From assembly GCA_037176705.1 (NCBI GenBank), contig JBAWUJ010000064.1, positions 248,001 to 312,000 of the forward strand: 64,000 nt of DNA, read 5' to 3'. Of this stretch, positions 1-13,126 are shown piece after piece. The first letter of the stretch is position 1. Each line of letters opens with the position of its first letter. This DNA is from Molossus alvarezi. Taxonomy: Eukaryota > Chordata > Mammalia > Chiroptera > Molossidae. Position numbers and translations under genes: made by a program. The notes under the pieces were generated by a model. It worked only from the letters and a program-made list of their open reading frames with translations. It did no database searches and was not told the origin of the DNA.

Positions 1-3000
1 TCCATCAATGGTACACTAGATAGTTTCTTCCATGGAACAGTAGCTTGTTCCTTTTATGGAACTCTAAGTAATTTCTTCCATGGAACACTGTTTTTTTTTA
101 AATCTAGCTATAATATTCAATGGAACACTAGTTATTTCCTTACATGGAACACTGAGTAGATCCTTACATGGAACACTAGCTAGTTCCTTCCATGTACTGC
201 TGAGTAGTTCCTTACATGGAACACTAGTTAGTTATAACTAGTCCCGTCCAAGGAACACTAGCTAGTTACTTCCATGGAACTCTAGTTAGTTCCTTCCATG
301 GAAAACTAAGTAGTTCTTTCCATGGAACACTAAGTAGTTTCTTCCAAGGAACACTAGCTACTTCCATCCATGGAACACTAGCTATTTTCTTCCATAGAAC
401 AGTAGCTAATTTTTTCCATGGAACTCTAAGTAGTTTCTTCCATGCAAAGCTCAGTAGATTTTTTTATGGAACACTAGGTATTTCCTTCCATAAAACCCTT
501 ACTAATTCCTTCCATGGAACGCTAGCTTGATTTTTCCATGGAACACAAGCTAGTTCCTTCCATGGAATATTAGATAGTTTCTTCAGTGAATCACTATCTT
601 GTTCCTTCCATGGAACACTAAGTGGATTCTTTTCTTGAACACTAGCTACTTCTTTTTTTGGTACACTAACTAGTTCCTTCTCTCAAACACTAAGTAGTTC
701 CTTCCCTGGAATACTAACTAGTTCATCTTCTGAACCAAAAGCTAGTTCTTCCTATGGAACATTAATTAGTTAATTCTATAAAACCCTAAGTAGTTTCTTC
801 CATGGAAAACTAGCTTGTTGCTTCCATGGAACACTAAGTAGTTCTTTCCAAGGAACACTAAGCAGTTTCTTCCCTGGAATGCTAGCTAGTTTCTTCCATG
901 CATCACTAGCTAACTCCTTCCATGGAACACTAGCTAGTCTCTTCCATGGAACAGTAGCTAGTTTCTTCCATGGAACATAAGTAGTTTCTTGCATGCAACA
1001 CAAGCTAGTTTCTTCCATGGAACACTAAGTAGTTCCTCCCATGGAACACTATCTAGTTTCTTTTATGGATCACTAGCTAGTTCCTTCCATGAAACATAAG
1101 TATTTTCTTCCCTGAAACACTATGTAGTTTCTTCCATGGAACACTAATTAGTTCCTTCAATGAAACACTAAGTAGTTCCTACCATAAAACACTAGTATTT
1201 TCTCCATGGCACACTAGCTCGTTCTTTCGATTAAACACTGGCTGGTTTTTGCCATGAAACACTAGCTGGTTCCTTCCATGAAACACCAAGTAGTTCCTTC
1301 ACTGTAACACTAAGTCGTTCCTTCCATAGAACACTAGCTAGTTCTGTCCATGGAACACAAGCTAGTTCTTTCCATGGAACACTAGCTACTTTCTTTTATG
1401 GAACACAAGATAGTTTCTTTCAGAAAACACAAGCTACTTAGTTCCATCTTAAAGTAGCTAGTTTCTTCATGAAACTCTAACTAGTTTCTTCCATGGAGCA
1501 TTAAGTAGTTGCTTTCATTGAACACTAAATATTTTCTACCATGAAACACTAACTTCTTTCTTCAATGGTTCACTAGCGAGTTTCTTTCATGGAACACTAG
1601 CTAGTTCCTTTTGTGCAACAGTAGCTAGTTCTTTTCATGGAACACTAGCTAATTTTTTCCATAAATTTCTAGCTAGTTCCTTACATGGAACACAAGCCAG
1701 TTCCTTCCATGGAACACTAGATAGTTTCTTCAATGGATCACTAGCTGTTTCCTTCCATGAAACACTAAGTAGATTCTTCCCTAAAAGACTAGCTAGTTCT
1801 TTCCCTGGAAAACTAATTACTTCATTTTCTGGAACATTAGGTAGTTCGTTCCATGGAACATTAAGTAGTTACTTCCATTAAACCCTATTTAGTTTATTTC
1901 ATGTAAAACTAGCTTTTTCCTTTCATAGAACACTATTTAGTTCTTTGCATAGTACACTAACTCATTTTCTCCATAAAACACTAACAAGTTTCTTCCATGG
2001 AACACTATCTAGTTTTTTCCATGAAACACTAGCTAGTTCCTTTCATGAAATACTAAGCAGTTTCTTTCATTGAAAACTAAGTCGTCCCTTCCATGGAACA
2101 CTAGTAGTTCCATCAATAGAACATTAAAGTTCCTTCCATGGAATACTAAGTAGTTTTTTCCATGGAACACTAACTAGTTCTAGCTAGTTCCTTCCATGGA
2201 ACACTAGCTAGTTCATTCCATGTTATACTAGCTACTTCCTTCATGGAACACTAACTTGTTCCTTCCATGGAGGAGTAAGTAGTTCATTCCATGTAACACT
2301 AACTAGTACCTCCCATGGAACAATATCTAGTTTCTTTATGAAACACTAGCAAGTTCCTTCCATGGAACACTTAGTAGTTTCTTCCATGAAATATTAATTA
2401 GTTACTTTCATGGAACTTTAAGAAGTTCCTCCATGGAACAATAGCTTGCTATTTTCATGGAACACTAAGTTGTTCCTTCCATGGAATTCTAACTAGTTCC
2501 TTCCATGGAACACTAAGTAATTCTTTCCATGGAACACTCTCAGTTCCTTCCATAAAACACTACTAGTTCTTTCCATGGAACACTAAGTAGATCCTTCCAT
2601 GGAACATTAAGTAGTACGTTCCATGGAACACTAAGTAGTTCCTTCATGGTAAATTAGATAGTTCCTTCCATGGAACACTACTAGTTCCATCCATGGTACA
2701 CTATGTAATTCCTTCAATGGAACACTCTGTAGTTCGTCCATGGAACACTAAGTACATTCTTCCATGAAACAGTAACTTGTTTCTTCCATGGAACAATAAA
2801 TTGTTCCTTCCATGGAACGCTAAGTAGTTCCTTCCACGGAACAGTAATTAGTTCCTCCATGGAACACTAGCTTCTTTTTTTCATGGAACACTAAGTATTT
2901 CTGTCCATGAAACCCTAGCTAGTTCCTTCCATGGAAAACTAAGTAGTTCCATCCAAGGAACACTAGCCAGTTCCTTCCATGGACCACTACTTTCCTATCC

Positions 3001-6000
3001 ATGGAACACAAAGATGTTCCTTGAATTGAACATTAAGTAGTTCCTTCAATTGAACACTTAGGGATTCTTTTTATTGAACACTATCTAGTTCCTTCTATGC
3101 AACACTACCAGTTCCTTTCATGGAACACTAAGTAGTTCCTTCAATGGAACACTCTGTATTTCCTTCCATGGAACAATATTTCGTTTTTCCATGGAAAAAT
3201 ATCTTGTTTCTTCCATGGAACACTAAATTTTTCCTTTCAAGGAACACTAAGTAGTTCCTTCCCTGGAACACTAAGTAGTTTCATCACTGGAACACTAGCT
3301 AGTTTCTTTCCTGTAACACAAGCCAGTTCCTTTTTTGGAACACTAACTACTCCTTTCTCTGGAACACTAAGTAGCTTCTTTTCTGGAACACTAACTATTA
3401 CCTTTCCTGGAACACTAGCTAGTTCCTTTCATACAACATTAAGTAGTTACTTCCATGCAACCCTAAGTAGTTTCTTCCATGGAACACTACTTAGTTTCTT
3501 TAATGGGACACTAAGTAGATTCATTCATGAAACACTAAGTAGTCCCTTCCATGGAACACCAACTTGTTCTATCCATGGAAAACTAGTTAATTCGGTTCAT
3601 GGAACACTAACTAGTTCCTTTCACGGTACACTAGAAATTTCTAGCTAATTCCTTCCATGGAACACTAGCTAGTTACTTCCGTGGAAATCTAGGAAGTTCC
3701 TTCAATGGAAAGCAAAGTAGTTTTCCATGGAACACTAGCTAGTTCTATCCATGGAACACTAGATAGTTTATTCCATATAACACTAGCTAATTATTTCCAT
3801 GAAACTTTAAGTAGTTCCTTCCATGTAACTCTAAATAGTTACTTCCATGGAACAATAACGAATTGCTTTCATGGAACAATAGTAGTTTCAACCAAAGAAC
3901 ACTAAGTAATTCCTTTCATGAAACAGTAGGTAATTTCATCCATGGATCACTAAGTGGTTCCTTCTCAAAAACACTAAGTAGTTTCTTCCATGGAACACTA
4001 CGTAGTTCCTTCCCCAGAACACTAAATAGTTTCTTCTATTGAACATAGCTAGTTCCTTCCCTGGGACACTAACTAGTTTCTTCCATAAAACACTAACAAG
4101 TTCCCTCCATGGTACACTAGCTAGTCCCCTCCATAAAACACTAAGGAGTTCCTTCCATGGAACACAAAGTAGTTCCATTCATGGAACACTAACAAGTTTT
4201 ATGCGTGGAACACTAGGTAGTTCCTTTCATGTAACATTAAGTTGTTTCTTCCATGAAACACTAAGTAATTCCTTTCATGGAACACTACGTTGTTCCTTCC
4301 ATGGAACAGTAAGTAGTTTTTTCAATGGTATACGAACATATTTTTTCCATTGAACACTATCAGGTTTATTCCAGTGAACAGTAAGTACTTCCTTCCATGG
4401 AACACTAAGTATCTTTTTCCATGCAACATTAAGTAATTTCTTTAAGCAACATTAGCTAGTTCCTTCCATGGTACACTAAGTAGTTCCTTCCATGAAACAA
4501 TATGTAGTTTTTTTCCATGGAACCCTTAGTAGTTTCTTCCCTGGAACACTATCTAGGTCTTTCCATGGAACACTAGGTATTTCTTTCCATGGAACACCAG
4601 CTCGTTTTTTCCATGAAACACTGGCTAGTTCTTTCCATGGAACACTAGCTAGTTCCTTCCATGGAACACTAAGTAGTTTTTTCAATGGACGCTAAGTAGT
4701 TCCTTCCATGGAAATCTAAGCAGTTTCTTCCCTGGAACACTTGCTTGTTCCTTCAATGGAACGCCAGCGTGTTCCTTCCATGAAACGTTAGATAGTTTGT
4801 TCCATAAAACGCTATCTAGTTCCATCCCTGGAACACTAGCTATTTCTCTCCCCGGAACACTAACTACATCCTCCTCTGGAACACTAAGTACTTCCTTCCC
4901 AGGTACACTTGGTAGTTTCTTCCATGAAAGACGAGTTAGTTTCTTCCATGGAAAACTAAATATTTTCTTCCATGGAACAATAACCAGTTCCTTCTATGAA
5001 ACAGTAGGTAGTTTCTTCAATGAAACACCAGTTCTTATTTCCATGGAACACTTAGTAGTTCCATCCATGGAACAAAAATTAATTCCTTCCATGACACTAG
5101 CAAGTTCCCTCTATGGAACACTAGCTAATTCTTACCATGGAACACTAAGTAGGTCCTTCCATGGAACACTAGTTAGTTACTTCCATGAAACAGTAAGTAT
5201 ATTCTTCCATGGAACACTAAGTACTACTTTCAAGAACCACTAGCTAGTTTATTCCATGGACGACTAAGTATTGCCTTCCATGAAACACAAAGAGGTTCCA
5301 TCTATGGAACACTAATTTTTTATTTATTTTTTATGGTACACTACTTAGTTACTTCCATGTAACACTGACTTGTTTCTTTCATGGAACACTAGCTTGTTTT
5401 TTTCATGGAACACTAGCAAGTTCCTTCCATGGAACACTAAAGGGACACTGAGTAGTTCCTTCCATGGAACAATAAGTAGTTCTTTCCATATACACTAGCT
5501 AGTTCCTTCAATTGATCACCAGCTTGTACTTTTCATGAAACACTAACTTGTTCCTGCCATGGAACACAAAGTAGTTCCTTTTATGGACCACTAACAAGTT
5601 CCTTCCATGGAACTTTAAGTAGTTCCTTCCATGTAACACTAGCTAGTAACTTCCATGAACACGAAGTAGTACTTTTCATGGAACACTAAGTAGTTCCTTT
5701 CATGGAACACTAAGAACGTTCTTCCATGGAACACTAGCTAGTTCCTTCCATGGAACAGCAAGTAGTTTCTTCCAACAACACTAAGTAGTTCCTTCAATGG
5801 AACACTAACTAGTGCCTTACATGAAACACTAGCTAGTTCCTTCCATGAATCACTATGTAGTTTCTTCCATGTAACACTAAGTATTTCCTTTTATGGAACA
5901 CTAGCTAGTTTCTTCGATGAAACACTAACTAGTTTCTTGCATGGAACACTTAGTAGTTCCAACCATGGAACATTAAGTAGTTCCTCCCATGGAACTCAAA

Positions 6001-9000
6001 GTAGTTCCTTCCATGGAACACTAGATAGTTTCTTCAATGAAACACTAAGCAGTTTCTTCCATGGGGCACCTGGTAGTTTTTTCCATGGAACACTAGTAGA
6101 TTTTTTTCATGGAACACTATGTAGTTCCTTCCTTGGAACACTAGGATGTTCATTCCATGGAACACTAAATATTTTCCTCGTGGTGCACTAAGTAGTTTTT
6201 TCCATGTAGCACTAAGTACTTCCTTCCATGGAACACTAGCTAGTTAATTCCATGCAACACTTAGTATTTCCTTCCATGAAACAATAAGTAGTTCCTTCCA
6301 TGGAACAGTCGCTAGTTCCTTTCATGGAACACTACCTAGTGACGTCCATGGAACACTAGCCTGATCCTTCCATGGAACACTAACAGTTTCCTTCCATGGA
6401 ACATTAAGTATTTCCTTCCATGTAACACGAACATATTCCTTCAATGTAACACTAGCTCATTCATTCCATGGAAAAGTAAGTAGTTCCTTCCATGGAACAC
6501 TAAGGAGTTAGTTCCAAGGAACACTAGCTAATTCCTTCCATGGAACACTAAATACTTTCTTCCATTAAACACTAAGTAGTTCCTTCCATGGAACATTAGT
6601 TAGTTCCTTCGATGAAACACTATGTGGTTTTTTTCCATGAAGCATTTGGTAATTCATTCCATGGAACACTAATTAGTTCCATCCATGGAACACTAGTTTA
6701 TTACTTCCACGTAACACTAGTTGGTTCCTTCCATGGAAAAGTAAGTAGTTTCTTACATGAAACACTAGCTCATTCATTCCATGGAAAAGTAAGTAGTTCC
6801 TTCCATGGAACACTAGCTAATTCTTTCCATGGAACACTAAGTACTCTCTTCCATTAAACATTAAGTAGTTCCTTCCATGGAATATTAGTTAGTTCCATCG
6901 AACACTTGGTACCATGGAACACTTGGTAGTTCACTCCATGGAACCCTTAGTAGTTTCGTCCATGGAACATTAATTATTTTTTTCCATAAATCACTATCTA
7001 GTTCCTTCCATGGAACACTAGCTAGTTTCTTTCATAGATAACTAAGTAGTCCCTTCCATGGAACACTAAGTAGTTTCTACCATGGAACACTAACTAGTTC
7101 CTTCCCTGAACACTAAGTAGTTAATTTCATGGAACATTACGTCGTTTCTTCCATGGATCACTAGCTAGTTCTTTCCATGGAACAGTTGCTAATTTCATTC
7201 ATGGATCACTAAGTAGTTCCTTCTATGGAACACTAAGTAGTTCTTTCCATAAAACACTAGGTAGTTCCTTTCATGGAACAGTATCTAGTTCCTTCCATTG
7301 AACACTAGCTAGTTCCTTTCATAGATAACTAAGTAGCCCCTTACACTGAACACTAAGATGTTTTTTCCATAGAACACGAGCTAGTTCTTTCTATGGAGCC
7401 ATAGCTAGTTCTTTCACGGAACTCTACCTAGTAAATTCCATGAAACACCAGCTCGTTCCTTCTATGAAACACCAGCTAGTTCATTTTATGGAATACTAGC
7501 TAGTTCCATTCATGGAACAATAAATTGTTTTTTCCATGGAACACTAACTAGTTCCTTCCATAGAACACAAGCTAGCTCCATCCATGGAACACCAGCTATT
7601 TCCTGTCATAGAAAACAAAGTAGTTTTTTTCCATGGGACACTAAGTAGTTCCTTCCATGAAACAGTAGCTAGTTTCTTCCCAGGAACACTAAGTAGTTCC
7701 TTCCATGAAACACTAGCTATTTCCTTTCATGGAGTACTAAGTTGTTCCTTCCATGAAACATTAACTAGTTCCTTCCATGGAACGCTAGGTAGTTTCTTCC
7801 ATAAAACACTAACAAGTTCTTTCCAAGGAACACTAAGTAGTTTCTTCCATTGAACACAAGATTTTTCTTCCATAAAACACTAGCAAATTCTTTCCATGGA
7901 ACACTAAGTAGTATCTTCCATGGAACACTACGTAGTTTCTTCCATGGAACATTAACTAGTTCCTTCTATAAAACACTACCAAGTTTTTTCCTTGGACCAC
8001 TAAGTGGTTCCTACCATGGACTATAATAAGTTCCTTTTAAGAAACAATAGCTAGTTCCTTCAATGAACAGTATTTCCTTTCATATAACACTACGTAGTCC
8101 CTTTCATGGAACACTAACTATTTCCTTTCATGGAAAACTTGCTAGTTCATTCCATGGAACACTAAGTATTTCCTTCCATGGAACACTACTAGTCCCTTCC
8201 ATGGAACACTGGCAATTTTTTATTTCAAGGAACACTACCTAGTTCCTTACATGGAACACTAGATAGTTCCTTCCATTAAACACTAAGTAGTTTTTTCCAT
8301 GGACACTAAGTAGATTCTTCCATGGAACACAAACTAATACCTACCATGGAACATTAGCTAGTTCCTTTGATGAAACGCTAAGTAATGTCTTCCATGGAAC
8401 ACCTGGTAGTTTATTCCATGGAACACTAAGTAGTTTCTTTCATGGAACACCAGTTAATTCATTTTAAGAAGCACTTATTAATTCCTTTCATGGAACACTA
8501 GATAGTTCCTATTACAGAACATTAACTACTCCTTTCCATTGAACACTAGCTCATTCCTTCCATGGAATAATATGTAGTTTCTCCCATGCAACACTAAGTA
8601 GTTTGTTATATGGAACACTAGCTAGTTATTTCCATAGAACAGTAATTATTTTCTTCCATGAAACACTAAGTAGTTCCTTCCATAAAATACTAACTACTGC
8701 CTTCCATGAAACACTAGCTAGTTCCATCCATGAATCACTAAGGAGTTCCTTCCATGAAACAGTAAGGATTTCCTTCTATGGAACACTAGCTAGTTCCTTC
8801 CATAAAACACTAATTAGTTTCTTCCACGGAACACGTGGCAGATCATTCTACGGAACACAGTAGTTCCAATCGTGGAACACTAAGTAGTTCCTTTCATGGA
8901 ACACTAAGTAGTTTCTTCCATGGAAGGCTAGCTAATTCATTCCATGGAACACTTGCTATTTCTTTCATGGAGCACTAAGTAGTTCCTTCTATGGAACACT

Positions 9001-10897
9001 AAGTACTTCTTTGCATAAAACACTAGGTAGTTCTTTCCATGGAACACTAGCTAGTTCCTTCCATTGAACACTAAGTAGTTTTTTTTCTATGGAAAACTAA
9101 GTAGTTCCTTTCATGGAACACTAGCTAGTTCCCTCCATGGAACACTAAGTACTTTCTTCCATGAAATACTAAGTTTTTCTATCCATGGAACACTAACTAG
9201 TTTTATCCATAGTCTTTAGCTGGTTCCTTTCATGGAAAACTAAGTAGTTCGTTCCGTGAAATACTAAGTAAATCGTTCCTTGAAACAATACATTGTTCTC
9301 TCCATGGAACGCTAAGTAGTTTCTTTTATAGAACACTATCTATTTTTTTCTTTGAACACTGGCAGGTTTATTCCAGGGAACACTAAGTGGTTCATTCCAA
9401 GGATCACTAGCTACTTCCTTCCATGGAACACTAACTAGTTTCTTCCACGGAACACTAAGTAGTTTCTTTTATGGAACACTAAGTAGTTCCTTCAATGGAA
9501 CACTAAGTAATTCTTTCCTAGAAACACTAACTAGTTTCTTCCAAGGGACACCAACTAGTTCCTTCCATGGAACAATAACTAGTTCCATCTATGGAACACT
9601 AAGTAGATCCTTCCATGGAACACTAGCTAGATTTTTCCATGGAACACTACCTAGTTCTATCTAGTTCCTTCCATGAAACACTAAGTAGTTAATTCCATGG
9701 AACACTAAGTAGTTCCATCCATGAAACACTAAGTAGATATTTCCATGGAACACTAAGTAGTTCCTTCCATGGAAAACTAGCTAGTTCCTCCCATGAAGCA
9801 TTAGGTAGTTTTATCCATGGAACACTAGCGACTTCCTTCCATGGATTACTAGCTGGTTTCTTCCAAGGAACACTAGCTTGTTCTTTTCATGGATCACCAG
9901 CTAGTTTCTTCCGTGGAATACTAGCTACTTCCTCCACTGGAACACTAGCTTTTTCCTTCCCTTGAACACTAGCTTGTTCTCTTTCTGGAACCATAACTAG
10001 TTTCTTCCATGGAATACTAACTAGTTTTTTCCATGGAACCCTAGGTAGTTTCTTCAAAAGTACACTAGCTAGTTTTTTCCAGAAAACACTAAGTAGTTCT
10101 TTCCACTGAACCCTAATAACTTTCTTCCAAGGAACACTAGCTAGTTCCCTTCATTGAACAATAAGAAGTTCCTTCCATGGAACACGAAGTAGTTCCTTGC
10201 ATGGAACATTAAGTAGTTCTACCTATGGAATACTAATTAGTTTAATCCATGGAACACTAGTTAGCTTCTTCCATGGAACAGTAAGTAATTCCTTCCAGAA
10301 ATCACTACGTTGTTTTTTCCATGGAACACTAGCTAGTTCCTTCCTTGGAAAACTATCTGATTTCTAGCAGGCACACTAACTAGCTCCTTCAATGTAACAC
10401 TAGCTACTCCCTTCCATGGAACAATAGCAAGTTCCTTCCATGGAACACTAAGTAGTTTTTTCCTTGGAACTCTAGCTTGTTTTTTCCAAAGAACACTCAC
10501 TAGTTACTTCCATGTAACACTAGATAATTCTTTCCATGGAACACTAAGTAATTCCTTCCATAGATCAGTAACTAGTTCCTTCCATGGAACAATAGCTAGT
10601 TTCTTCCATGGAACACGAAGTATTTTCTCCTATAAAACACGAAGTAGTTTATTTTCTGGAACAGTAGCAGGTTCCTTCCATGGAACACCAGTAGTCCACC
10701 ATGGAACACTAAGTATTTCCTTCTATTAAGCATTTAGTAGTCCCTATCATGGAACACTAGCTAGTTCATTCCTGGAACATTAGGTAGTTTCTTCTAGGGA
10801 CACTAAGTAGTTGGTTCCATGGAACACTATATAGTTCATTCCAAAGAACACTAGATAGTTCCTTCCTTGGAACAATAAGTAGTTCCATCCATGGAAC
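1..10897 (+). repeat. 24-bp satellite array, forward orientation, segment 1
   Basis: Uninterrupted tandem array, roughly 450 monomers. The consensus monomer is TTCCTTCCATGGAA followed by CACTAGCTAG (type B) or CACTAAGTAG (type A), and the two types are interspersed. Most monomers differ from consensus by one to four substitutions (CATGG to CATGA, CATAA or CCTGG; TTCC to TTTC) and a few by single-base indels. Monomers are therefore diverged and not recently homogenised. The array is already in full register at base 1, so it extends beyond the left edge. Clusters of CCTGG-type monomers lie near 660-730, 1,780-1,845, 3,255-3,420, 4,810-4,905 and 9,935-9,985. The frame phased TCC-TTC-CAT-GGA has no stop in the consensus and gives ORFs of about 60 to 150 codons; these are repeat artefacts. 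No homology to a named satellite is recognised. Confidence 0.97.
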
Positions 10898-10914
10898 ACT
10901 AAGTAGATTTTTTT
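10898..10914. repeat. target-site duplication of SINE 1, left copy
   Basis: The 17 bases ACTAAGTAGATTTTTTT recur exactly at 11,150-11,166 on the other side of the SINE. The duplicated site is itself a satellite monomer with a T-rich spacer, so the SINE entered an existing array. Confidence 0.85.
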
Positions 10915-11149
10915 TTTTTTTATCCTCACCGAAGGACGTTTTTCCAATTTTTGTACAGATAGAGTGGGATGGAGAGAGAGAGAGGGAAACATCGATGTGA
11001 AAGGGACACATCGAGTGGCTGCCACCCGCACGACCAACCAGGGCCGGGGACAAACTGCAACCGAAGTACGTGCCCTTAGCGGGAACCGAACCCGGGTCTC
11101 TCCAGACAGCAGGCCGACGCTCTAACCGCTGAGCCAAACCGGCCAGGGC
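10915..11149 (-). mobile_element. VES-type tRNA-derived SINE (bat), copy 1
   Basis: Non-autonomous retroposon transcribed by RNA polymerase III and mobilised in trans by L1. The 5' tRNA-like head is at the high-coordinate end. Read on the minus strand it begins GCCCTGGCCGGTTTGGCTCAG and carries an A box (11,124-11,136) and a B box (11,079-11,093, GGTTCGGTTCCCGC). The body includes a segment reading ACATCGATGTTTCCC and a CT-rich stretch, then GAGGATAAAA and a poly(A) tail, seen as T on the plus strand near 10,905-10,920. The layout matches the VES family of yangochiropteran bats from memory; no database comparison was possible. Both duplicated flanks are satellite. Confidence 0.93.
11079..11136 (-). 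promoter_or_regulatory. internal Pol III promoter (A and B boxes) of SINE 1
   Basis: On the minus strand the A box reads TGGCTCAGCGGTT (11,124-11,136) and the B box GCGGGAACCGAACCC in complement (11,079-11,093). The order and roughly 30-bp gap are those of a tRNA-type type 2 promoter. The B box has GGTTCGG where tRNA genes usually have GGTTCGA. Confidence 0.75.
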
Positions 11150-11166
11150 ACTAAGTAGATTTTTTT
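11150..11166. repeat. target-site duplication of SINE 1, right copy
   Basis: Exact 17-base copy of 10,898-10,914. Satellite monomers resume directly after it with GATGGAACACT. Confidence 0.85.
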
Positions 11167-12871
11167 GATGGAACACTCCCTAGATCCGTCCATAGAACAC
11201 TTAGTAATTTTTTCCATGAAACACTAGCTAGATCTTTCCATGGAACATTAAGTAATTCCTTCCATAGATGAGTAACTAGTTACTTCCATAGAAAAATAGC
11301 TAGTTCCTTCCATGGAACACTAAGTAGTTCCTTCCATGAAACACTAAGTTGTTTCTTCCATGGAACACTTGCTAGTTCCTTTTATGTAACACTAGCTAGT
11401 TCCTTCAATGGAACACTACATAGTTTCTTCCATGGAAAACTACCTTGTTTCTTTCATGGAACACTTAGTAATTTTTTTCAATGAAACACTACCTAGATCT
11501 TTCCATGGAACACTAAGTAATTCCTTCTATGGAACACTAAGTAGTTCCCTCCATGGAACACTAGCTAGTTCCTTCCATGAAACAGTAAGTAGTTCCTTCC
11601 ATGGAACACTAAGTAGTTTCTTCTATGGAACAATAAGTAGTTTTTATTTATGGAACAGTAGCTAGATTCTTCCATGGAACAGTAGCTAGATCTTTCCATG
11701 AAACACTAGGTAGTTCCTTCCATGGAACACTACCTAGTTCCTACCGTGGTAAACTAACTAGCTTCTTCCGTGTAACACTAGCTAGTTCCTTCCATGGAAC
11801 ATTAAGAAACTTTTTCCTAGGAACACTAACTAGGTCCTTCCAAGGAACACCAGCTCATTCCTTTCATGGAACACTTAGTAGTGCCATCTATGGACACTAG
11901 CTAGTTCCTTCCATGGAACACTAAGTAGTTCCTCCATGGAACACTAGCTAGTTCTTTCTCTGGATCACAAGCTTGTTCCTTACTTGGAACACTAGCTATT
12001 TCCTTCTCTGGAACACTAAGTAGTTCCTTCCATGGTATACTAGTTAATTACTTCCATTGAACACTTGCTAGTTTCTTCCATGGAACACTAAATAGTTCTC
12101 TCCATGAAACATTAAATATTTCTTTCCATGAGACACTATCTAGTTCCTCCCATAAGACACTAACTGGTTACTTCTAGGGAACACTAGCTAGTTCCTTCCA
12201 TTGAACACTAACCATTTTCTTCCATGAAACACTAAGTAGTTTCTTCCATGGAAACATGGCTACTTACTTCCATGGAACACTAAATAATTTCTTTTATGGG
12301 ACACTAAGTAGTTCCATTCATGAAACACTAACTAGTTCCTTCCATGGAACACTAGCTAGTTCCTTACATGGATCACAAGCTGGTTCCTTCCATGGAACAC
12401 AGGCTACCTATTTCCTGGAACAATAGCTAGTTCCTGACATGGAACACTGGGTACTTTTTCTCATGAAACACTAAGTTGTTTCTACCATGGAACACTATCT
12501 AGTTTCCTTCATGGACAACTAAGTAGTCATCCATAAACACTAGCTAGTTTCTTCCATTGAACTCTAGCTAGGTTCTTCATGGAACATTAAGTATTTCCTT
12601 CCATGAAACACTAAGTAATTCCTTCCATGGGACACTAGGAAGTTCCTTCCATGGGACAATAGCTACTTTCTCCCATGGAACACTAAGTAGTTCCATCCAT
12701 GGAAAACGATGTATTCCTTTATATGGAACAAACTAATTTCTTAAATGGAACACTAAGTAGTTTCTTCCATGGAACACTAGCTTGTTCTTTCCATAGATCA
12801 CTAAGTAGATCCTTCCATGAAACACTACGTAGTTCCTTACATATACACAAGCTAGTTCCTTCTATGGAACA
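11167..12871 (+). repeat. 24-bp satellite array, forward orientation, segment 2
   Basis: About 70 monomers between SINE 1 and SINE 2, in the same orientation and register as segment 1. A short run of CTGG-type monomers lies at about 11,955-12,020. No other sequence is present. Confidence 0.97.
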
Positions 12872-12882
12872 CTAGCTAGTTC
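12872..12882. repeat. target-site duplication of SINE 2, left copy
   Basis: CTAGCTAGTTC is repeated at 13,116-13,126. Because this 11-mer is also part of the satellite consensus, the duplication alone is weaker evidence than at the other SINEs. Confidence 0.7.
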
Positions 12883-13115
12883 TTTTTTTTTTTATCCTCA
12901 CCTGAGGACATTTTTCCATTTTTTGTACATATAAAGTGGGAGGGAGAGAGAGGGAAACATCGATGTGAAAGGGACACATCGAGTGGCTGCCACCCGCATG
13001 ACTAACCAGGTCCGTTGACAAACTGCAACCGAGGTACATGCCCTTAGCGGGAACCGAACCCAGGTCTCTCCTACCGCAGGTGGACGCTCCAATCGCTGAG
13101 CCAAACCGGCAAGGG
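12883..13115 (-). mobile_element. VES-type tRNA-derived SINE (bat), copy 2
   Basis: Same family and orientation as copy 1: tRNA-like head at the right end (GCCCTTGCCGGTTTGGCTC on the minus strand), body, GAGGATAAAA and an A tail at the left. Several substitutions relative to copy 1 lie in the B-box region and head (AAGGGC for AGGGC, GTTGACAAACTG for GGGGACAAACTG). It is a separate insertion, not a duplicate made with the satellite. An open frame across it (12,898-13,104) is an artefact of the SINE body. Confidence 0.93.
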
Positions 13116-13126
13116 CTAGCTAGTTC
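13116..13126. repeat. target-site duplication of SINE 2, right copy
   Basis: Copy of 12,872-12,882; the satellite continues as ACTTAATGGAACAC. Confidence 0.7.

Noticed and set aside
1..10897. CRISPR-like array of regularly spaced repeats
   Set aside because: The 24-bp units abut with no unique spacers, there are no cas genes, and the context is mammalian retroelements.
11079..11136. A functional tRNA gene in the SINE head
   Set aside because: A and B boxes are present, but the acceptor and anticodon stems do not pair as a tRNA, and the same head recurs in three SINEs with tails and duplications.
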